Source: Acidobacteriota bacterium (GTDB lineage: Bacteria; Acidobacteriota; Polarisedimenticolia; J045). From it: a DNA stretch of 9,389 bases. The first letter of the stretch is position 1. Each line of letters starts with the position of its first letter. Shown in pieces: positions 6,335 through 9,389 of the stretch. A program made the translations under genes and the position numbers. The stretch lies in contig CP070706.1 of the NCBI GenBank assembly GCA_020350085.1, positions 1,419,678 to 1,429,066 of the forward strand, given 5' to 3'. The notes beneath the pieces are model-generated. The model did not search any database. It saw only the letters and a list, made by a program, of their open reading frames with translations, and was not told the DNA's origin.

Positions 6335-6580
6335 TTGAGGTCAACTTGGTGCAGAGTTCTGTACCGAGCTCGCGTGTCCGTTCGGCCGCGGGACGGTCCC
6401 CTGCTCGGCCCTTGCCCAGAAAGACGCGATCGGGCTATTCTTACGAACGTTCGTTCGAAAATCTTGGTCCGGTCCGTTCTCGTACATCTGCGGTGAGCCA
6501 CTCTGGGAAGGTCCGGGTGCGAACCGCCGCTGGTCTCCGAGTCCCACACCGCGGAGCCGGCCGCTTCCGGCGAGCTGCCT
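6331..6580. other. Upstream region and leader of the hydroxylase operon
   Basis: No gene is seen between the GC hairpin and the FAD-subunit start. Besides the promoter/operator candidate, a short stem (GCCGG 6556-6560 with CCGGC 6567-6571) overlaps part of the weak ribosome site GGCGAG (6569-6574) of the next gene, so translation could depend on leader folding. I did not recognise a known riboswitch; a molybdenum-cofactor-type RNA cannot be judged by eye. Confidence 0.4.
6412..6454 (+). promoter_or_regulatory. Candidate sigma70-like promoter with palindromic operator for the molybdenum hydroxylase operon
   Basis: TTGCCC (6412-6417) and TATTCT (6436-6441), 18 bases apart, each match four of six consensus positions. 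Immediately after lies ACGAACGTTCGT (6443-6454), a perfect 12-bp palindrome that would cover the transcription start, followed by an overlapping TTCGAA (6454-6459). This is the classic place for a repressor such as a TetR-type dimer. The promoter would give a leader of about 130 bases before the ATG at 6581. No regulator gene is in the window, so the binding protein is unknown. Confidence 0.45.
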
Positions 6581-7483
6581 ATGAGCACTTGGAGCGTCAC
6601 CTACCATCGTCCCACCCGAGTGGCCGAAGCGTGTGAGCTGGCCCGCGAGCTCGGTCACGAGGCGAGGTTCATCGCGGGCGGCACCGAGATCGTCTCGCGC
6701 TTCGCCGCGGGAAAGGACGCCGCTCGGCATCTGATCGCGCTCGATGCGCTGGGCGAGCTTCGTGCGATTCTTCGCGAGGGCGACGAGCTGCGCATCGGGG
6801 CCCTGGCGACCATCACCGAAGTCGCCGAATCATCGCTCGTCAACGAGCTCTATCCGCCGCTGGTCGAGGCGGCGCGCTGGCTCGGCAACGTGCAGATCCG
6901 CAACCAGGCGACGATCGGCGGCAACTTCTGCGGCGCGGTGCCGTGCGCCGACACGCCGCCGATCTGCATCGTGGCCCGCGGCAGCGTGCGGCTCGCCTCT
7001 GCGGAAGGCGAGCGCCAGCTCACCGCCGAGGAGTTTTTCGTCGGCCCGCGCGAGTCGGCACTGCGCGCGGGAGAGCTGTTGGCAGCGATCGCGATCCCGG
7101 CGCAGCCAGCGGCCGCGGGCGCGCGCTACGAGCGCTTCGGCATGCGGCGGGGATCCGCCGTGGCGGTGGCGGCGGTGGCGGCGCGTGTCGTTCTCGCCGG
7201 AGGGAGGATCAGCGAGGCGCGGGTGGCGCTCGGGGCGGTGGCGCCGGTTCCGCTGCTCGCCTCTTCCTGCTCCCGCTTGCTCGAGGGCCAGCCGCCTTCG
7301 GCGCAGCTGTTCGCGCAAGCGGGCGAGGCCGCCGCCGCTGAGGCTCGGCCGATCAGCGACATCCGAGGCTCGGCGGAGTTCCGCCGCGCGATCGTGCGAA
7401 CGCTCACGGCGCGTGCCCTGACACGCGCTGCCTCGCGAGCCGGGGCGGACATGGGGGCCGACAGCGAAGGGGGGAGCGCATGA
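6581..7483 (+). CDS. FAD-binding (medium) subunit of a xanthine dehydrogenase-family molybdenum hydroxylase
   Basis: This 300-residue protein has the normal length for CoxM/XdhB-type subunits, which carry FAD and pass electrons from the Fe-S clusters to the final acceptor. The N-terminal FAD domain (about 1-175) shows AGGTEI (32-37), a variant of the usual AGGTD, and the second FAD motif IRNQATIGGNFCGAVPCADT (106-125). YERFGMRRGSAVAVAAVAAR (183-202) opens the CO-dehydrogenase-flavoprotein C-terminal domain. Cys117 and Cys122 flank the motif where relatives usually have small residues (ASP.GD). There is no insert before the C-terminal domain that could hold the extra [4Fe-4S] cluster of 4-hydroxybenzoyl-CoA reductase. 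The weak ribosome site GGCGAG ends six bases before the ATG. Its stop overlaps the start of the next gene (ATGA at 7480-7483), so the two are translationally coupled and work together. Confidence 0.93.
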   Translation: MSTWSVTYHRPTRVAEACELARELGHEARFIAGGTEIVSRFAAGKDAARHLIALDALGELRAILREGDELRIGALATITEVAESSLVNELYPPLVEAARWLGNVQIRNQATIGGNFCGAVPCADTPPICIVARGSVRLASAEGERQLTAEEFFVGPRESALRAGELLAAIAIPAQPAAAGARYERFGMRRGSAVAVAAVAARVVLAGGRISEARVALGAVAPVPLLASSCSRLLEGQPPSAQLFAQAGEAAAAEARPISDIRGSAEFRRAIVRTLTARALTRAASRAGADMGADSEGGSA

Positions 7484-9389
7484 CGACGCCGCGAGCGGAT
7501 CGTCCTACGGATCGAGCGTCGCAAGAGGCCGGCGAGCGGTTGGTCAGCCTGCGCGTCAACGGGCGGCGGCACACCGTGGCCGTCTCTGCCTCGACCACGC
7601 TGCAGGAGCTCGTTCGCCAGCACCTGCAGCTGACCGGCACCAAGAACGGCTGCGGGATGGGCGATTGCGGCGCGTGCACAGTGATCGTCAACGGCGAGGC
7701 CGTCGCGTCGTGCCTGGTGCTGGCCGCGCAGGCCGACGGTGCTGACGTCGTCACGATTGAAGGTTTGGCCGAAAACGGCCAGCTGCACGCGGTGCAACAA
7801 TCGTTCATCAAGCACGGAGCGCTGCAGTGCGGCTTTTGCACGCCGGGCATGATCATGGCCGCGAAAGCGCTCGTCGATCGCCATCCAGAGCCGAGCAAAG
7901 AGCAGATTCTCGAAGCACTCGGTGGGAATCTCTGCCGCTGTGGCACCTACGAGCGGATCATACCGGCAATCCAGAGCTGGAAGCGTTTCGTCGGTGCACC
8001 GTTCGACACCGAGCCGCTATCGGCGAGCGAGCGCGACCAACAGCGTGGTCACGCCGTCGTCGGCCACGGCGTCACGCGCTACGACGCGCCGGACAAGGTC
8101 ACGGGCCGAGCCAAGTACACGGCCGATCTGCAGCTTCCGGGCATGGTTTACGGAAAGATTCTGACCAGCCCCGTGCCTCACGCGCGGATCCGCAGCATCA
8201 ACGTCGAGCGTGCGCGCGAGCTGGAGGGAGTGCTCGACGTGCTCACCGGTGCCGACGTCCCGGACACGCCCTACGGCGTCAGCCCGGCTCGCTACGACGA
8301 GCACGTTCTGGCCAAGGAGCGGGTGCTCTACGTCGGTGACGAGGTGGCGGCGGTCGTCGCGCTCGACGAGCAAACCGCCGAGCGCGCGTTGAGCCTGATC
8401 GAGGTCGACTACGAGGAGCTTCCAGCCGTCTTCGACGCCGAAGAGGCGATGAAGCCGGGCGCGCCGCAGCTGCATCCCGAAAATCCTCGCTTCGCCAACA
8501 ACATCAATACGCGGGTCGAATGGGACTTCGGAGACGTCGAGGGCGGATTCGCCGCAGCGGACCACGTTCGCGAGCAACGCTTCGTCGGCAATCGAACGTA
8601 TCAAGCACCGATCGAGCCGCACGCGTCGCTCGCTCGTTGGGAGCACCACGGCGGCAAGCTGACTCTGTGGTCCGCCACGCAGGTGCCGCACTACGTGCAG
8701 CACATGCTCGCGCGCGTGCTGGACATTCCCAAGGGCAGCATTCGCGTGATCAAGCCCGCCGTCGGTGGTGGTTTCGGCGGAAAGGCGGAAACGACGCCGC
8801 TCGATTTCTGCGCGGCGATCTTCGCGCGCCGCACGGGCCGACCCGTGATGATGAAGTACACGCGCGAGGAGATGTTCCGGCACTACCGTGGCCGGCACAA
8901 GCTGACGATCGACCTGAAGATCGGAGTCAAACGCGACGGTGAGATCACGGCCGTCCAGTCTCGCACCGTGCTCGACGGCGGCGCCTACACGTCGTTCGGC
9001 GTCATCACGGCCTACTACGCCGGTTCGATGCTGCCCACGCTGTACAAGATTCCCAACTACAAGTACGACGGCCTGCGCGTGTACACCAATCTGCCCGCCA
9101 GCGGGGCGATGCGCGGCCACGGAGTGCCTCAGCCGCGCTTCGCGTTCGAGTCATTGCTCGACATTATGGCGGAGGATCTCGGCATCGATCCGATCGAGAT
9201 CCGGCTTCGCAATGCGATGCAGCCGAACACGCGCACCTGCAACGCGCTGGACATCTCGTCTTGTGAGTTCACGGCCACGTTGGAGCAGGCTCGGGAAAAG
9301 TCGGGCTGGCGGGAGAAGAAGGGCAAACTTCCGCCCGGCAAGGGGATCGGCGTCGGTTGCGGCGGCTTCGTCTCCGGTGCCGGCTATCC
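7480..9389 (+). CDS. Fused [2Fe-2S] and molybdopterin subunit of a xanthine dehydrogenase-family hydroxylase (3' end outside window)
   Basis: One frame runs from ATG 7480 to the window edge without a stop (636 residues seen). Residues 20-175 are the small-subunit module: a plant-ferredoxin-type cluster (Cys58, 63, 66, 78; GCGMGDCGAC) and a second, all-helical cluster domain (Cys117, 120, 152, 154; QCGFCTPGM and NLCRCGTY). After a short linker the molybdenum module begins near 192 (GVTRYDAPDKVTGRAKYTAD). Gln401 in SATQ is the expected cofactor-contacting Gln, VGGGFGGK is 428-435, and GAMRGHGVPQPRFAFE (542-557) is the loop whose Arg (545) faces the substrate in relatives. The catalytic Glu lies beyond the edge. 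The enzyme would hydroxylate or reduce a heterocycle, aldehyde or aryl-CoA compound using Mo-pterin. The fused layout resembles Desulfovibrio gigas aldehyde oxidoreductase and E. coli XdhD beside YgfM. AAGGGGGGAG gives a strong ribosome site. The substrate is undetermined; RGHGVPQPRFAFE recalls 4-hydroxybenzoyl-CoA reductase-like proteins. Confidence 0.94.
   Translation, partial: MTTPRADRPTDRASQEAGERLVSLRVNGRRHTVAVSASTTLQELVRQHLQLTGTKNGCGMGDCGACTVIVNGEAVASCLVLAAQADGADVVTIEGLAENGQLHAVQQSFIKHGALQCGFCTPGMIMAAKALVDRHPEPSKEQILEALGGNLCRCGTYERIIPAIQSWKRFVGAPFDTEPLSASERDQQRGHAVVGHGVTRYDAPDKVTGRAKYTADLQLPGMVYGKILTSPVPHARIRSINVERARELEGVLDVLTGADVPDTPYGVSPARYDEHVLAKERVLYVGDEVAAVVALDEQTAERALSLIEVDYEELPAVFDAEEAMKPGAPQLHPENPRFANNINTRVEWDFGDVEGGFAAADHVREQRFVGNRTYQAPIEPHASLARWEHHGGKLTLWSATQVPHYVQHMLARVLDIPKGSIRVIKPAVGGGFGGKAETTPLDFCAAIFARRTGRPVMMKYTREEMFRHYRGRHKLTIDLKIGVKRDGEITAVQSRTVLDGGAYTSFGVITAYYAGSMLPTLYKIPNYKYDGLRVYTNLPASGAMRGHGVPQPRFAFESLLDIMAEDLGIDPIEIRLRNAMQPNTRTCNALDISSCEFTATLEQAREKSGWREKKGKLPPGKGIGVGCGGFVSGAGY

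Noticed and set aside
6485..6560. Possible tRNA-like T-arm (GGTGCGAACC) in the hydroxylase leader
   Set aside because: No acceptor stem, anticodon arm or TTCGA loop could be assembled around it.
7155..7192. GTGGCGG-rich short repeats
   Set aside because: These are Val/Ala codons in a conserved helix of the FAD subunit, explained by base composition.
8017..9120. Long 367-codon minus-strand ORF opposite the molybdenum domain
   Set aside because: The plus strand encodes continuous, motif-rich molybdopterin-subunit sequence; the minus-strand product is low-complexity, rich in Arg, Ala and Val, and is a high-GC shadow.
1..9389. CRISPR array or tandem repeat array
   Set aside because: No regularly spaced direct repeats of 20-40 bp were seen anywhere in the window.

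Overview
The window is GC-rich, Gram-negative-type bacterial DNA. It carries two outer-membrane beta-barrel proteins, one of them a TonB-dependent receptor with an N-terminal carboxypeptidase-regulatory-like domain. That domain pairing is common in Acidobacteriota, Gemmatimonadota and Bacteroidota; with this base composition an acidobacterium-like soil bacterium is a reasonable guess, but no rRNA or marker gene is present to settle it. All confident genes lie on the plus strand, in four blocks.

Block 1 (2-1525) is the 3' part of a gene for an exported protein: a small beta-rich periplasmic domain followed by a predicted outer-membrane barrel. A 549-bp gap follows with no confident gene, only a minus-strand coding-like remnant. 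Block 2 (2075-4522) is a complete TonB-dependent receptor. Its substrate cannot be read from the sequence, and no SusD-like or transport partner is visible.

Block 3 starts with a 303-bp gap (4523-4825) containing a 151-bp imperfect inverted repeat and two tiny overlapping minus-strand ORFs. Then come an isoprenylcysteine-carboxyl-methyltransferase-like membrane protein (4826-5524) and, directly after its stop codon and in the same frame, an MscS-family channel lacking its first transmembrane segment and any usable start (5525-6280). A 13-bp perfect GC stem closes the block.

Block 4 (6581 to the right edge) is a molybdenum hydroxylase operon of the xanthine dehydrogenase family: an FAD subunit, overlapped by 4 bp by one long ORF that fuses the two-[2Fe-2S] subunit to the molybdopterin subunit (open at the window end). 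A sigma70-like promoter with a perfect 12-bp palindrome at its predicted start site lies about 130 bp upstream. Electrons would run from substrate at the Mo centre through both Fe-S clusters to FAD. The Mo domain recalls 4-hydroxybenzoyl-CoA-reductase-like sequences, but the FAD subunit lacks the extra [4Fe-4S] loop of that enzyme, so the substrate is open.

No mobile-element gene, CRISPR array, tRNA or rRNA was found. The least ordinary parts are the inverted-repeat element in the 4523-4825 gap, the methyltransferase/headless-MscS junction, and the operator-like palindrome before the hydroxylase operon. I see no convincing evidence of an entirely new system.
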